The notes under the pieces: generated by a model
What the model was told of the DNA's origin: nothing
What the model saw: the letters and a program-made list of their open reading frames with translations, nothing else
Database searches by the model: none
Position numbers and translations under genes: made by a program
Source of the DNA: JBGPLJ01 sp035644395
Lineage (GTDB): Bacteria; Pseudomonadota; Gammaproteobacteria; Steroidobacterales; Steroidobacteraceae
Length of the DNA stretch: 64,000 bases
Direction of reading: 5' to 3'
Assembly (NCBI GenBank): GCA_035644395.1
Contig: DASQOR010000065.1
Coordinates: 62,001-126,000, forward strand
Shown here: positions 34,028 through 43,253 of the stretch, in pieces
Layout: every line of letters begins with the position of its first letter
Position numbering within the stretch: position 1 is the stretch's first letter

Positions 34028-35227
34028 ATGAGTGCAAACCCCAAAGCAGCCCGCACGGCATCCACGGGCTGGATCGACCCTTTCACGCCCGGCGAGATCC
34101 AGCGGCTGGTGGCGAAGTTCGGCTCGCCGCTCCTCGTCCTCGATTGCGAGCGCGTCCGGTCGCAGTACCGGCGCCTCGCAGCGGCTCTGCCGGGTGTCGA
34201 CCTGCATTACGCGCTGAAGCCCCTGCCGGCACCGCCGGTGGTCGAGGCCTTGCGGGAGCTTGGCGCCTGGTTCGACCTTGCGACGAGCGGGGAGATCGAC
34301 GTGGTGCGCGGGCTTGGCATCGCGCCCGGGCGCTGTATCCACACGCACCCCATCAAGCGTGAGCGCGACATCCGCGATGCCCTCGATTTCGGCGTCTCGA
34401 CCTTCGTCGCCGACAATCCGGACGAGATCCGCAAGTTCGCGAAGTTTCGCGAGCGGACCTCGCTCCTCGTGCGGGTGTCGTTTCGAAGTCCCGACGCCAT
34501 CGTCGACCTGTCGCGCAAATTCGGCTGCGAAGCGGAGGCGGTACCGGTGCTCCTCAAGCTCGCCCGCGACCTTGATGTGCGGGTGCGCGGCCTTTCGTTT
34601 CACGTCGGTTCGCAGGCCGCGGACCCGGCGAAATATGTCGAGGCGATCCGGGTCTGCCGGGAGCTCCTCGCGAGCGCGACGGCCGCGGGGCTCGGCAAGT
34701 TCGACACGCTCGATATCGGCGGCGGCTTCCCGGTCGACTACCTCGAGCCCGTGATGCCGATCGAGGAGTTCTGCGTGCCGATCCGGCAGGAGCTTGGCCA
34801 GCTCCCGAAGGACCTGCGGGTCATCGCCGAGCCCGGCCGCTACATCGTCGCGACCGCCGGTATCGGTGTCGCGTCGGTCATGGGCCGCGCGGAGCGCGAA
34901 GGGCGCTGTTGGTACTACCTCGACGACGGGCTGTACGGCAATTTCAGCGGCCAGCTTTACGAACATGCGCATTACCGCATCGAAACGCTGCGCAAGGGCG
35001 CGCTGCGGCCGGCGGTGCTCGCGGGACCGACCTGCGACAGCATCGATGTGATCAACGACGCGCTCGAGCTCCCGGAGCTCGAGATCGGTGACGTGCTCTA
35101 CGGCAAGTCCATGGGCGCCTATACCTGGGCGAGCGCGACGGATTTCAATTTCTTCCCGAAGCCGCGCGTCGTCTCGGTGAATCTCATGCCGGGCGACGGC
35201 GGCTCGCTCGTCGAATTCAACCGCTAG
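34028..35227 (+). CDS. Type III PLP-dependent decarboxylase (ornithine decarboxylase-like)
   Basis: 399 residues of the alanine-racemase-fold decarboxylase family. PLP lysine in LHYALKPLPAP near residue 64, HVGSQ near 195, the glycine-rich DIGGGFPVDY near 233 and EPGRYIVATAG near 274 for phosphate binding, and the substrate-pocket GPTCDSID with its cysteine near 338 are all present. The pattern fits ornithine or lysine/ornithine decarboxylase, i.e. putrescine or cadaverine synthesis; diaminopimelate decarboxylase is less likely. TAGAAT about 15 bases before the ATG is a likely -10. Confidence 0.85.
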   Translation: MSANPKAARTASTGWIDPFTPGEIQRLVAKFGSPLLVLDCERVRSQYRRLAAALPGVDLHYALKPLPAPPVVEALRELGAWFDLATSGEIDVVRGLGIAPGRCIHTHPIKRERDIRDALDFGVSTFVADNPDEIRKFAKFRERTSLLVRVSFRSPDAIVDLSRKFGCEAEAVPVLLKLARDLDVRVRGLSFHVGSQAADPAKYVEAIRVCRELLASATAAGLGKFDTLDIGGGFPVDYLEPVMPIEEFCVPIRQELGQLPKDLRVIAEPGRYIVATAGIGVASVMGRAEREGRCWYYLDDGLYGNFSGQLYEHAHYRIETLRKGALRPAVLAGPTCDSIDVINDALELPELEIGDVLYGKSMGAYTWASATDFNFFPKPRVVSVNLMPGDGGSLVEFNR

Positions 35228-35250
35228 CCGCCGGGGCGGCGAGACCAGCC

Positions 35251-35595
35251 ATGCCGGCCATCGGACAAGCGGCGATCCTGCTCGTGCTGTCGAACGTCTT
35301 CATGACGTTCGCCTGGTACGCGCACCTGAAGAACCTGAGCGGGCGGGCCTGGTATGTTGCGGCGCTCGTGAGCTGGGGCATCGCGCTCTTCGAGTACCTG
35401 CTGCAGGTACCGGCGAACCGCATCGGTTTCACGGTGCTGTCGCTGCCGCAGCTCAAGATCATGCAGGAAGTGATCACGCTCGTCGTGTTCGTGCCGTTCG
35501 CCGTGCTCTACATGCGCCAGCCGCTCAAGCTCGACTATCTCTGGGCATCGCTCTGTATTCTCGGTGCCGTGTACTTCGTGTTTCGCCGGTCCTAG
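35251..35595 (+). CDS. DUF486 (DMT superfamily) membrane protein
   Basis: 114 residues with four hydrophobic segments, near 6-24, 32-50, 70-90 and 94-110. The conserved HLKNLSG loop, WGIALFEYLLQVPANRIG and the final LCILGAVYFVFR match DUF486. Inner membrane, function unknown, possibly a small-multidrug-like transporter half. It follows the decarboxylase by 24 bases and may share its transcript. Confidence 0.88.
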   Translation: MPAIGQAAILLVLSNVFMTFAWYAHLKNLSGRAWYVAALVSWGIALFEYLLQVPANRIGFTVLSLPQLKIMQEVITLVVFVPFAVLYMRQPLKLDYLWASLCILGAVYFVFRRS

Positions 35596-35656
35596 TACTA
35601 GTATCAGTCCCCGGTATCGGGTGGCGTCGGCTTCGGGAGGCCCTTTCAAAAACGCC

Positions 35657-36094
35657 GTGACCACGGGTATTCATCGCAGGGTTGACCGGTTGCGGGCCGG
35701 GGAAGACCCGACGTTCATCGAGCGGCTGCCGTCCGGCTGGGCCGTCATGGGCGAACAACAGGTGTTGATCGGCTATTGCCTGCTGCTGCCCGATCCGGTG
35801 GTGCCTGGCTTGAATGCGCTCGATCGCAAGGAGCGCGTCGCATTTCTCGACGACATGGCGGCGCTCGGCGATGCCGTGCTCGCCGCTACGGGTGCGCTGC
35901 GCATCAACTACGCGATCCTCGGCAATCTCGATCCCGCGCTGCACGCACACGTGCTGCCGCGCTATGCGAACGAGCCACAGGAGAATCGCACGGCGCATCC
36001 CTGGACCTACGACTGGAGCGAGGCGCCGCGATTCGACGCAACCGCGCAGGCGCCGCTCGTCGCCGCGATCCGCCTGCGTCTCGCGAAGGCCTGA
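35657..36094 (+). CDS. HIT-like protein
   Basis: 145 residues from a proposed GTG. The core INYAILGNLDPALHAHVLPRY near residue 92-112 is the HIT signature region, but the triad reads H-A-H-V-L, so the third histidine of HxHxH is Leu. The family includes nucleotide hydrolases and transferases; a changed third His suggests altered or weak catalysis, although some HIT-like groups always have this form. The frame is open further upstream, into the DUF486 gene; the GTG gives a normal N-terminus for the family. Confidence 0.75.
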   Translation: MTTGIHRRVDRLRAGEDPTFIERLPSGWAVMGEQQVLIGYCLLLPDPVVPGLNALDRKERVAFLDDMAALGDAVLAATGALRINYAILGNLDPALHAHVLPRYANEPQENRTAHPWTYDWSEAPRFDATAQAPLVAAIRLRLAKA

Positions 36095-36100
36095 AGGCGC

Positions 36101-36511
36101 GTGACGGCGGGCTGGCTGCATCACATCGATCTCACCGTGAGCGAGCTCGCGCGCTCGCTCGCGTTCTACGGCAGCGTGCTGCCGCTGATGGGGTTTCGGC
36201 GCATCGCGGACTGCGACGAGGGCCCGCTCTGGGCAGGGCAGAGCATGGAAGTCGGGTTGCAGGCGGCGCGGCCGGGGAGCCGCGACGCGCGGCATGACCG
36301 CTACGCACCCGGCCTGCATCACGTTGCGTTTGGCGCGCCCTCCGCGGCGGAAATCGACCGCGTGCACGGGGAACTTGTGAAGCTCGGCGTCGAGATACTC
36401 GATCCGCCGGCGCTCTACGATCACTACGCCCCGGGTTACTACGCCGTTTTCTTCGCGGACCCCGACGGGCTCAAGCTCGAGTATGCCTACACGTCGGCGT
36501 GGCCCGCGTGA
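36101..36511 (+). CDS. VOC superfamily (glyoxalase-like) protein
   Basis: 136 residues, two beta-alpha-beta-beta-beta modules: LHHIDLTVSELARSLAFYGSVL at the start and GLHHVAFGAPSAAEIDRVH near 69, ending with FFADPDGLKLEYAY. Candidate metal ligands are a His in each of the HH pairs and Glu in KLEY. Substrate unknown (glyoxalase, dioxygenase and resistance proteins share the fold). Start GTG at 36101; the stop overlaps the next gene's GTG. Confidence 0.85.
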   Translation: MTAGWLHHIDLTVSELARSLAFYGSVLPLMGFRRIADCDEGPLWAGQSMEVGLQAARPGSRDARHDRYAPGLHHVAFGAPSAAEIDRVHGELVKLGVEILDPPALYDHYAPGYYAVFFADPDGLKLEYAYTSAWPA

Positions 36512-37449
36512 AACGGCGGTGGCCGCTCATCGCCCTGCTGGGCGCGACGCTCGGAGCCCTGGCCGGCGCATCAGCCGCGGAACCAACCTTCTTTCGCTAC
36601 AAGGATGAGAACGGCAACTGGGTCTACACGGACAAGCGGCCGGCGGACAAGCGCGAAGTCGAGCAGGTGCTGCGCTCGCCGGAGCAATCGTCGCCCCCGG
36701 TGCGGCTCCTGAAGCGCCCGTCGGCTACGGGCGTCGATCTCGTCGTCGATAACGCCTGCTTCTGTCCCGCCTACGTCATGGCGATGGCCGAGAGTCTCCA
36801 GGGCATCGCACCGAAGAAGAGTTCCGTCGTCGAGGCGCTCATCGGCGCGCGCTCGACGCAGACGCTCATGGAACTCGACTACAGCGGCGAGCCGGCGGCG
36901 GCTTCGTTCGGCTACCGTTACGCCGTGCTGTTCGGCGACCCCAAGTCCGAGCATCGCCCGATGCGCCCGTACCGCGCGCCGTTCGCCGTCGCGCAGCGCT
37001 TTCGCGTGACCCAGGCGTTCCCGTCGCGCCGTACCCATATCGATGCCGCGAGCTTCTACGCCGTCGACATCGCGATGCCGGTCGGCACGCAGGTCTACGC
37101 CGCGCGTGAAGGCACGGTCATCGAGGTGGCAGCCCGCTTCTTCGAAGGCAGCGCCGATCCGAAAAGCGCCGCGCAAGCGAATCTGATCCGCATCCTGCAG
37201 CCGGACGGCACGATGGCGATCTACGCGCACCTGCAGTGGGATTCGATCCGCGTGCGGCCGGGCCAGATCGTGAAGCGCGGCGAGTACATCGCCAATTCCG
37301 GCAACACCGGCTTCACGACGGGCCCGCACTTGCACTTCGCCGTGCAGCGCAATACCGGCCTCACGCTGGCCTCGGTGCCGGTGGAATTTGCGAACGTCAC
37401 CGGCCAGGGAATCGCGGCGAAGGAAGGCGACCTGCTGGCGGCTTACTAG
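36508..37449 (+). CDS. Exported M23/LytM-type peptidase with N-terminal DUF4124
   Basis: 313 residues from a GTG overlapping the VOC stop (GTGA); another in-frame GTG lies three codons earlier. A signal peptide ends near SAAEP (residue 25). DUF4124 (FFRYKDENGNWVYTDKRP) follows at 28-50. The C-terminal LytM domain keeps the zinc ligands His (near 176) and Asp in AVDIAMPVG, plus IYAHL and GPHLHFAV. It is predicted to cut peptidoglycan cross-links or activate an amidase in the periplasm. Confidence 0.88.
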   Translation: MKRRWPLIALLGATLGALAGASAAEPTFFRYKDENGNWVYTDKRPADKREVEQVLRSPEQSSPPVRLLKRPSATGVDLVVDNACFCPAYVMAMAESLQGIAPKKSSVVEALIGARSTQTLMELDYSGEPAAASFGYRYAVLFGDPKSEHRPMRPYRAPFAVAQRFRVTQAFPSRRTHIDAASFYAVDIAMPVGTQVYAAREGTVIEVAARFFEGSADPKSAAQANLIRILQPDGTMAIYAHLQWDSIRVRPGQIVKRGEYIANSGNTGFTTGPHLHFAVQRNTGLTLASVPVEFANVTGQGIAAKEGDLLAAY

Positions 37450-37495
37450 GCGCTGGAATCGGTTCATCGGCACGAGCGCGTGGCGGGAGATGAGC

Positions 37496-38014
37496 ATGTG
37501 GAAATGGATTGCGATGGTCGTGGGCCTGCTGTGCGCGGGCTTTCTCATGCTGGGATTCATCAAGCCGGAAGTGGCGGTCCGCAACAGCACGGTCGTCCAG
37601 CGCAGTCCCGAGGTCGTATGGAAGGTCTTCACGGACGGCGCGCGGGCGACGCGATGGATGCCGGGCCTCAAGAGCATCGAAACGATCTCCGGCGCGCCTC
37701 TTCAGGTCGGCAGCCGGCACAAGCTCGTCTTCGGCGAAGGCGGCGGCAACGTCGAAATGGAAGAAGTCGTGACGGCGGTGGAACCCAACAAGCTCTTCGC
37801 CTTCGATGCGAACCTGAAGGATGCGACCGGCAGCACCATCGTGCGCCTCACGCCCAGCGACGGCGGTACCGAGCTCAGCTTCGAGAGCGTTTATCGCGGA
37901 CGGTCGGTCTGGGGCCGCTCGATGATGGCCCTCATGCAATCCGTCATTTCGAAGAACGAGGACGAGAACCTGCAAAAGCTCAAGGTCCTCATCGAAGAGG
38001 AACCCGCGGGCTGA
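37496..38014 (+). CDS. SRPBCC-fold membrane-anchored protein
   Basis: 172 residues. One N-terminal membrane segment (WIAMVVGLLCAGFLMLGF, 4-21) then a START/SRPBCC domain (NSTVVQRSPEVVWKVFTDGAR, LKSIETISGAPLQVGSRH, ending LQKLKVLIEEE). Such domains bind hydrophobic ligands. The ATG at 37496 is preceded by GGGAGA at good spacing; the ATG six bases earlier is too close to that site. Confidence 0.8.
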   Translation: MWKWIAMVVGLLCAGFLMLGFIKPEVAVRNSTVVQRSPEVVWKVFTDGARATRWMPGLKSIETISGAPLQVGSRHKLVFGEGGGNVEMEEVVTAVEPNKLFAFDANLKDATGSTIVRLTPSDGGTELSFESVYRGRSVWGRSMMALMQSVISKNEDENLQKLKVLIEEEPAG

Positions 38015-38018
38015 AGCC

Positions 38019-38399
38019 GTGACCGTCTCCGCCGACTATCTCGCGTACATCCTCGATCAGCTGACGGCGCTCGGCGGCGTCACGTCGCGGCGCATGTTCG
38101 GCGGCGTCGGGCTCTATTGCGAGGAGCTCTTCTTCGCGATCATCGACGACGATGTTCTCTACTTCAAGGCGGACGACTCGAACCGCGGTGACTACCAGGC
38201 GCTCGGCATGAAGCGCTTCTGTCCGTTCCCGGATCAGCCCCAGTATGAAATGGGCTACTACGAAGTGCCGGCGGACGCGCTCGAGGATCCGGAGGCGCTC
38301 GCCGTGTGGGCGCGCAAGTCGCTTGCCGTCGCAGCGACATCGAAGAAGCAGCCGCGCAAGCGCAGGGCCGCCCGCAAGCAAGCCAGGAAGCCGCGCTGA
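38019..38399 (+). CDS. TfoX N-terminal domain protein
   Basis: 126 residues from GTG. The TfoX/Sxy N-terminal domain is clear (ILDQLTALGGVTSRRMFGGVGLYCEELFFAIIDDD and FKADDSN, then YYEVPADALEDP). A Lys/Arg-rich tail (residues about 104-126) follows, which may bind nucleic acid. The separate TfoX C-terminal domain is absent, so a direct competence role is doubtful. It starts four bases after the SRPBCC gene stop. Confidence 0.88.
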   Translation: MTVSADYLAYILDQLTALGGVTSRRMFGGVGLYCEELFFAIIDDDVLYFKADDSNRGDYQALGMKRFCPFPDQPQYEMGYYEVPADALEDPEALAVWARKSLAVAATSKKQPRKRRAARKQARKPR

Positions 38400-38402
38400 C
38401 GG

Positions 38403-39020
38403 CTACGGCACGCCGTCGAAGAATTCGACCACTCCCGAATCGAGCGAATACTCGGCGCCGACCACGAGCAGGTCCCCGGACTGGATGAGCTGCTCGAGCA
38501 CCTCCGATCCGTGGCGCAGGTGGCTGACGGACGCCCGGATGTTGGCGCGCACCGCGTGTGACACCAGGGCCTCCATGTCGTGCCGGATGGGCGTCGCGAG
38601 CAGTCCCGCGACGGACGGGCGGATGCGATCGACGATCGAGCGGAGATTGCGCGACTGGTCTTCCGAGCGGCGGCCGAGCTCCTCGAGCGTCGCGAGGATG
38701 GCTCCGCAGTTCGAATGCCCGAGGACCACGACCAGGCGCACGTGATAGCGCTCCGCCGCGAACTCGACGCTGCCGACCTGCGACGGGGCGACGATGTTGC
38801 CGGCGACGCGGATCACAAAAAGGTCGCCGAGCCCCTGGTCGAACACGATCTCCGCCGGCACGCGCGAGTCGGAACAGCCGAGGATGATGGCGAACGGCTC
38901 CTGGCCAGCGGCAACCTGCGTGCGGCGACGGCCCGTCAGGGTGTCGGAGCCGCGCGTTTCGGATATGAAACGCCGGTTACCTTCGCGCAGACGCTCGAGC
39001 GCTTCTCGTGGAGGGATCAT
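38403..39020 (-). CDS. Beta-carbonic anhydrase
   Basis: 205 residues, beta class. The zinc ligands and the Asp/Arg dyad are in GCSDSRVPAE near residue 48-57 and GHSNCGA near 101. VIRVAGN near 70 completes the pattern. It interconverts CO2 and bicarbonate, in the cytoplasm since there is no signal peptide. It lies seven bases downstream of the DUF255 gene on the same strand, so it is probably its second cistron. Confidence 0.95.
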   Translation of the reverse strand: MIPPREALERLREGNRRFISETRGSDTLTGRRRTQVAAGQEPFAIILGCSDSRVPAEIVFDQGLGDLFVIRVAGNIVAPSQVGSVEFAAERYHVRLVVVLGHSNCGAILATLEELGRRSEDQSRNLRSIVDRIRPSVAGLLATPIRHDMEALVSHAVRANIRASVSHLRHGSEVLEQLIQSGDLLVVGAEYSLDSGVVEFFDGVP

Positions 39021-39027
39021 TGAGGCC

Positions 39028-41130
39028 TCATTTTGCCGGCCGCAACTTTACGCCATCGCGCAGGCGCCGGACCAGCGCCGGCAGGGAAGCGACGGGAGCA
39101 TCGCAAGTCGTGCCCGTGCAGACATATGCAAGCGTGCCCGCACCCGGCTTCTTCTCGGCGAGTGCCGCGGGCAGCTGCGTTTCATCGTCCGCAATCGCAA
39201 ACACCTGCCGATTCGGCGCGTAGAGCGCGGCCAGCTCAGCTTGCCATTGCGTCGCCTCGGTGGCCGGGCCGCGGACGATCACGGTCTCGACCGGCGCCAG
39301 CAGTTCATCGAGCGCGTTGAGGAGCGTCGTATGCGCCTGCGGATACTTCGCAAGCGGCGCCCAGCCCGCGCGCAGCGTGCGCTCCGCGGCGTCGAGATAG
39401 CGCGTTTCGCCGAGCAGGAGGCCCAGACGGTTGAGCACGAGCGCCGCAACGCCGTTGCCCGCCGGGGTCGCGTCGTCGCCGAAAGTCTTCGACCGGTGGA
39501 GCAGTGCTTCATGATCGTCGGCCGTGAAATAGAAGCCGCCGTTCCCGGGGTCGGTGAAATGCGCGAGCACCGCGTCGATGAGGGCGCGCGCGAATTCGAG
39601 GTCGGCGCTTCGCCAGCGGACCTGCAGCAATTCGAGCAGCGCCTCCGCCAGGAACACGTAGTCGTCGAGATAGGCCGCGAGGTGTGCCTTGCCGTCCTTG
39701 TAGGTCGCCGTCAGGCGGCCGTCGATCCACATGCGCTCGCGGATGAAGTCGACGGCGCGGGTCGCGGATTCGGCGAAGCCGGGCCGGCGCAGGTGGCGCG
39801 CGGCGATGGCCATGCCGCGGACCATGAGGCCGTTCCAGCCGACCAGGATCTTTTCATCGCGGCCCGGCCAGATGCGCCGCTCGCGAACGGCGCGCAGTTT
39901 TTCGCGCGCGCCATCGAGGATGCGCGCGACGTCTCCCGTCGGTTGCCCGGATCCGGTCGCGAGCGTCTCGATCGATTCGAAGATGTGCAGGTGCCAGTGC
40001 CGGTCCTCGAAATTCGGCTCGCGGTCGAGCCCGAACCGGCGGGCAAAAAGGGCGTTTTCGGCGGGCGAGAGCATGCTCTCGACCTCGGCGCGGTCCCAGA
40101 CATAGAACTTGCCTTCGTGCCCTTCCGAGTCCGCATCGAGCGTGGAGTAGTAGCCGCCCTCGGGTGATTGCATGTCGCGCATCACCCAGGCGGCGGTTTC
40201 GAGCGCGATCGACCGGTAGAACGCATCGCCCGTGGCGGTTGCCGCCTGCGCGTAGAGCGCGAGCAGCGGCCCGTTGTCGTAGAGCATCTTTTCGAAGTGC
40301 GGAATCATCCACCAGCGGTCCACGGAGTAGCGGCTGAAGCCGCCCGCGAGCTGGTCGTAGAGGCCGCCTTCGGCCATCGAGCGCAAGGTCCGCGTCGCCA
40401 TGTAAAGCGCATCGAGATCGGGCTCCGGCCGCAGGGCACTCGCGCGCCAGTCGCGCAGCAGCCGCTCGATATTGGTCGGATGGGGGAACTTGGGGGCGCT
40501 GCCGAAACCGCCGTACTGCGGGTCGAAGCTCGCTGCGAGTTGGCGTCGAGCCTCGGCAATTGGCTCACGATCGAGCGCGGCCGCCGGGTCCGCGGGGGGA
40601 TTCAAGCTCCCGAACGCTTCGCGCAGGAGGTCACCGCGGCTGCGGATTTCATCCAGTCCCGCGCGGAAATACTCCTCGACCCGCACCAGCAGGTCCTTGA
40701 AGCCGATCAGGCCGTAGCGCGCTTCCCTGGGAAAATAGGTACCGCCGACGAACGGCGTGTGGTCGTCGGGCGTCAGGAACATCGTGAGCGGCCAGCCGCC
40801 GCCGCGCTGCGAGAGCATCTGGTGCGCGATCTGGTAGATGCGGTCGAGGTCCGGCCGCTCCTCGCGGTCGACCTTGATGTTGACGAAAAGTTTATTCATG
40901 AGCGCCGCGGTCTCGGTGTCCTCGAAGGACTCGTGCGCCATGACATGGCACCAGTGGCAGGCCGAATAGCCGATCGAGAGCAGAATGGGCTTGTTTTCGG
41001 CCCGCGCGCGCCCGAGCGCCTCCGGGCCCCAGGGATACCAGTCGACCGGATTGCCCGCGTGCTGCTTGAGGTAGGGGCTGGTCGCGCTCGCCAGGGCGTT
41101 GCGCGGGGCCGCCGAAGCGGTTTTTTCCAT
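39028..41130 (-). CDS. DUF255 thioredoxin-domain protein (YyaL/SSP411 family)
   Basis: 700 residues. The N-terminal thioredoxin-like domain carries SPYLKQHAGNPVDWYPWG and the redox-like motif SACHWCHVM near residue 57; the rest is an (alpha/alpha)6-barrel related to N-acylglucosamine 2-epimerases (GGLYDQLAGGFSRYSVDRWWMIPHFEKMLYDN near 255, GYYSTLDADSEGHEGKFYVW near 327, DEKILVGWNGLMVRGMA near 422). The family is widespread from bacteria to animals, but its biochemical function is not established. Confidence 0.92.
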   Translation of the reverse strand: MEKTASAAPRNALASATSPYLKQHAGNPVDWYPWGPEALGRARAENKPILLSIGYSACHWCHVMAHESFEDTETAALMNKLFVNIKVDREERPDLDRIYQIAHQMLSQRGGGWPLTMFLTPDDHTPFVGGTYFPREARYGLIGFKDLLVRVEEYFRAGLDEIRSRGDLLREAFGSLNPPADPAAALDREPIAEARRQLAASFDPQYGGFGSAPKFPHPTNIERLLRDWRASALRPEPDLDALYMATRTLRSMAEGGLYDQLAGGFSRYSVDRWWMIPHFEKMLYDNGPLLALYAQAATATGDAFYRSIALETAAWVMRDMQSPEGGYYSTLDADSEGHEGKFYVWDRAEVESMLSPAENALFARRFGLDREPNFEDRHWHLHIFESIETLATGSGQPTGDVARILDGAREKLRAVRERRIWPGRDEKILVGWNGLMVRGMAIAARHLRRPGFAESATRAVDFIRERMWIDGRLTATYKDGKAHLAAYLDDYVFLAEALLELLQVRWRSADLEFARALIDAVLAHFTDPGNGGFYFTADDHEALLHRSKTFGDDATPAGNGVAALVLNRLGLLLGETRYLDAAERTLRAGWAPLAKYPQAHTTLLNALDELLAPVETVIVRGPATEATQWQAELAALYAPNRQVFAIADDETQLPAALAEKKPGAGTLAYVCTGTTCDAPVASLPALVRRLRDGVKLRPAK

Positions 41131-41170
41131 AGGACGGCGACGGGTTTTGGCTAGAATGCGCGCCCACTAT

Positions 41171-42376
41171 ATGCCAGCCCGGAACCCAGAATCACCGCCG
41201 GAACTGCGATTGAAGCGCGGCGAAGACCGGCGCCTCGCCGCCGGGCACCTTTGGGTCTTCAGCAACGAAGTCGACGTGGAAAGGACGCCGCTCACGGCGT
41301 TCCAGCCGGGCGACGCGGTGCGAATCGTGAACGACCGCGACAAGTTCATCGGCTACGGCTATGTCAATCCGCGCTCCCTCATCGCGGCCCGCATCCTGAG
41401 CCGCGATGAAGCCCTGCAGGCGGGGCGGGAGCTGCTCGTGAAGCGGCTGCAGTCGGCGCTGGCGCTCAGGCGGCGGCTCGCCGACGAGCCGTTCTACCGC
41501 CTCGTGTTCGGCGAGTCGGATCTGCTGCCGGGGCTCGTCGTCGATCGCTACGGCGACGTGCTCGTCGCGGAAATCGGCACCGCGGGCATGGAGCGGCTGA
41601 AGGACGAGATCCAGGCGGCCCTCATCAAGGTCGTCGCACCCGCGGCGCTCGTCTGGAAGAACGACGGCGGCGCCCGCGAGCTCGAGGGCCTGCCGAGCTA
41701 CGTGGAAACGGCGTTTGGCACGGTGCCCGAGACCGTGACGGTTCGCGAGCACGGCCTTGCCTTCGAGGCGCCGCTTGCCGGCGGCCAGAAAACGGGCTGG
41801 TTCTACGATCAGGCGCGCAACCGCCAGACGTTCCTGCGTTACGTCGGCGGCGCCCGGGTGCTCGATGTCTGCTGCTATCTCGGTGCCTGGGCGATCGGTG
41901 CGCTCAAGCACGGTGCGTCGGATGCGACCTGCGTCGACTCCTCCGCGGCCGCGCTTGCCGGCGTCGAGCGAAACGCCGCCGCGAACGAAGTGCAGCTGAA
42001 AACGATCAAGGGCGATGCCTTCGACGTGCTCGCGGACCTGCATGCGAAGCGCGAGGAATTCGACGTGGTCGTGCTCGATCCGCCGGCCTTCATCAAGCGC
42101 CGCAAGGACATTCCGAAGGGCGAGGCCGCGTACCGCAAGCTGAATCTGCTCGGCATGCAGGTCCTCGGGCGCGACGGACTCATCGTGAGCTCGTCCTGTT
42201 CGTATCATCTGCCGGCGGATGACCTGCTCGGCGCGATCGCACGCGCCGGGCGCAATCTCAACCGCCACGTGGAACTCCTGGAAACGGGCGGACAGGCGCC
42301 GGATCATCCGATTCATCCGGCGATTCCGGAGACGCGCTACCTCAAGACTTTTTTCTGCCGTGTCGTTCGCGAGTAA
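41171..42376 (+). CDS. rlmI: 23S rRNA (cytosine1962-C5)-methyltransferase
   Basis: 401 residues, close to E. coli RlmI. An N-terminal PUA domain (LKRGEDRRLAAGHLWVFSNEV) is followed by the linker and Rossmann methyltransferase domain: GWFYDQARNR near 212, VLDVCCYLGAWA for AdoMet, DPPAFIKRRKDIPKG near 299 and the SSSCSYHL motif with the catalytic cysteine. TAGAAT at 41152-41157 is a good -10, which puts the start close to the ATG at 41171, so the mRNA would be nearly leaderless; an alternative ATG is at 41156. Confidence 0.92.
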   Translation: MPARNPESPPELRLKRGEDRRLAAGHLWVFSNEVDVERTPLTAFQPGDAVRIVNDRDKFIGYGYVNPRSLIAARILSRDEALQAGRELLVKRLQSALALRRRLADEPFYRLVFGESDLLPGLVVDRYGDVLVAEIGTAGMERLKDEIQAALIKVVAPAALVWKNDGGARELEGLPSYVETAFGTVPETVTVREHGLAFEAPLAGGQKTGWFYDQARNRQTFLRYVGGARVLDVCCYLGAWAIGALKHGASDATCVDSSAAALAGVERNAAANEVQLKTIKGDAFDVLADLHAKREEFDVVVLDPPAFIKRRKDIPKGEAAYRKLNLLGMQVLGRDGLIVSSSCSYHLPADDLLGAIARAGRNLNRHVELLETGGQAPDHPIHPAIPETRYLKTFFCRVVRE

Positions 42377-42385
42377 ACTAAGCGC

Positions 42386-43240
42386 ATGCTCGTCTATCCG
42401 TTCACGCCCGCCGACAAGATCGCGTTCTCCATCGGACCCTTCCATCTCGGCGGCTGGACCCTCGGGCCCATCGACGTTCACTGGTACGGCATCATGTATC
42501 TCCTCGGCTTCATCGCCGGGGTGGTGCTGGCCCGCATGCGGGCCAGCAAACCGGGCTCGACCTGGAAGCCGGTCGACGTCGAGGACCTGATCTTCTTCTG
42601 CGCGCTCGGCGTGATCTTCGGCGGCCGCGTCGGCTGGCTGATCGTCTACGGCCACGACACCATCACGGAAGACTGGCGCAACATCTACCGCATCTGGAAC
42701 GGCGGCATGTCGTTCCACGGCGCGCTGGTCGCGGTGCTGTTCGCGACCTGGCTGTTCGCGAAGCTGCGCGGCCGGCGCATCGCGGACGTCTTCGATTTCA
42801 CGGCGCCGCTCCCGTGCCTCGGGCTGTTCTTCGGCCGCATCGGCAATTTCATCAACGGCGAACTCTGGGGGAAGCCCACGGACCTGCCCTGGGGCTTCAA
42901 GGTTCACGACCAGGTGCTGCACCCGACGCAGCTTTACGAGGCGATCCTCGAGGGCCTGGTGCTGTTCGCGATCCTGTGGATCTATACGGCGAAGCCGCGG
43001 CCGCGGCTCGCGCCGACGGGACTCTTTCTGCTGCTCTACGGGACGTTTCGCACGCTCGTCGAATTCGTGCGCGTGCCGGACGAGAACATGGGCGATCACG
43101 GCTACGTCGCCTGGGGCTGGCTCACGACCGGCCAGGTTCTCTCGGTGCCGATGATCCTCGCCGGCGCGGCGCTCCTCGTCGTCGCGTACCGGCGCAACCT
43201 GCCGTCCGGAAACTACGCCCCGTCCGGAAATCACGGGTAA
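42386..43240 (+). CDS. lgt: Prolipoprotein diacylglyceryl transferase
   Basis: 284 residues, about seven membrane segments. The Lgt signature GRIGNFINGELWG lies near residue 150, the essential His region is GGMSFHGAL near 108, and HPTQLYEA near 180 and LVEFVR are also typical. It transfers diacylglycerol from phosphatidylglycerol to the lipobox cysteine of prolipoproteins, in the inner membrane. Just before thyA, as in most gammaproteobacteria, with 13 bases between. Confidence 0.95.
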   Translation: MLVYPFTPADKIAFSIGPFHLGGWTLGPIDVHWYGIMYLLGFIAGVVLARMRASKPGSTWKPVDVEDLIFFCALGVIFGGRVGWLIVYGHDTITEDWRNIYRIWNGGMSFHGALVAVLFATWLFAKLRGRRIADVFDFTAPLPCLGLFFGRIGNFINGELWGKPTDLPWGFKVHDQVLHPTQLYEAILEGLVLFAILWIYTAKPRPRLAPTGLFLLLYGTFRTLVEFVRVPDENMGDHGYVAWGWLTTGQVLSVPMILAGAALLVVAYRRNLPSGNYAPSGNHG

Positions 43241-43253
43241 AAGCGGCGCGGCG

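Noticed and set aside
35564..35656. N-terminal extension of the HIT-like protein into the DUF486 gene
   Set aside because: Extension residues overlap the upstream gene's end and have no family similarity; the GTG start is more likely.
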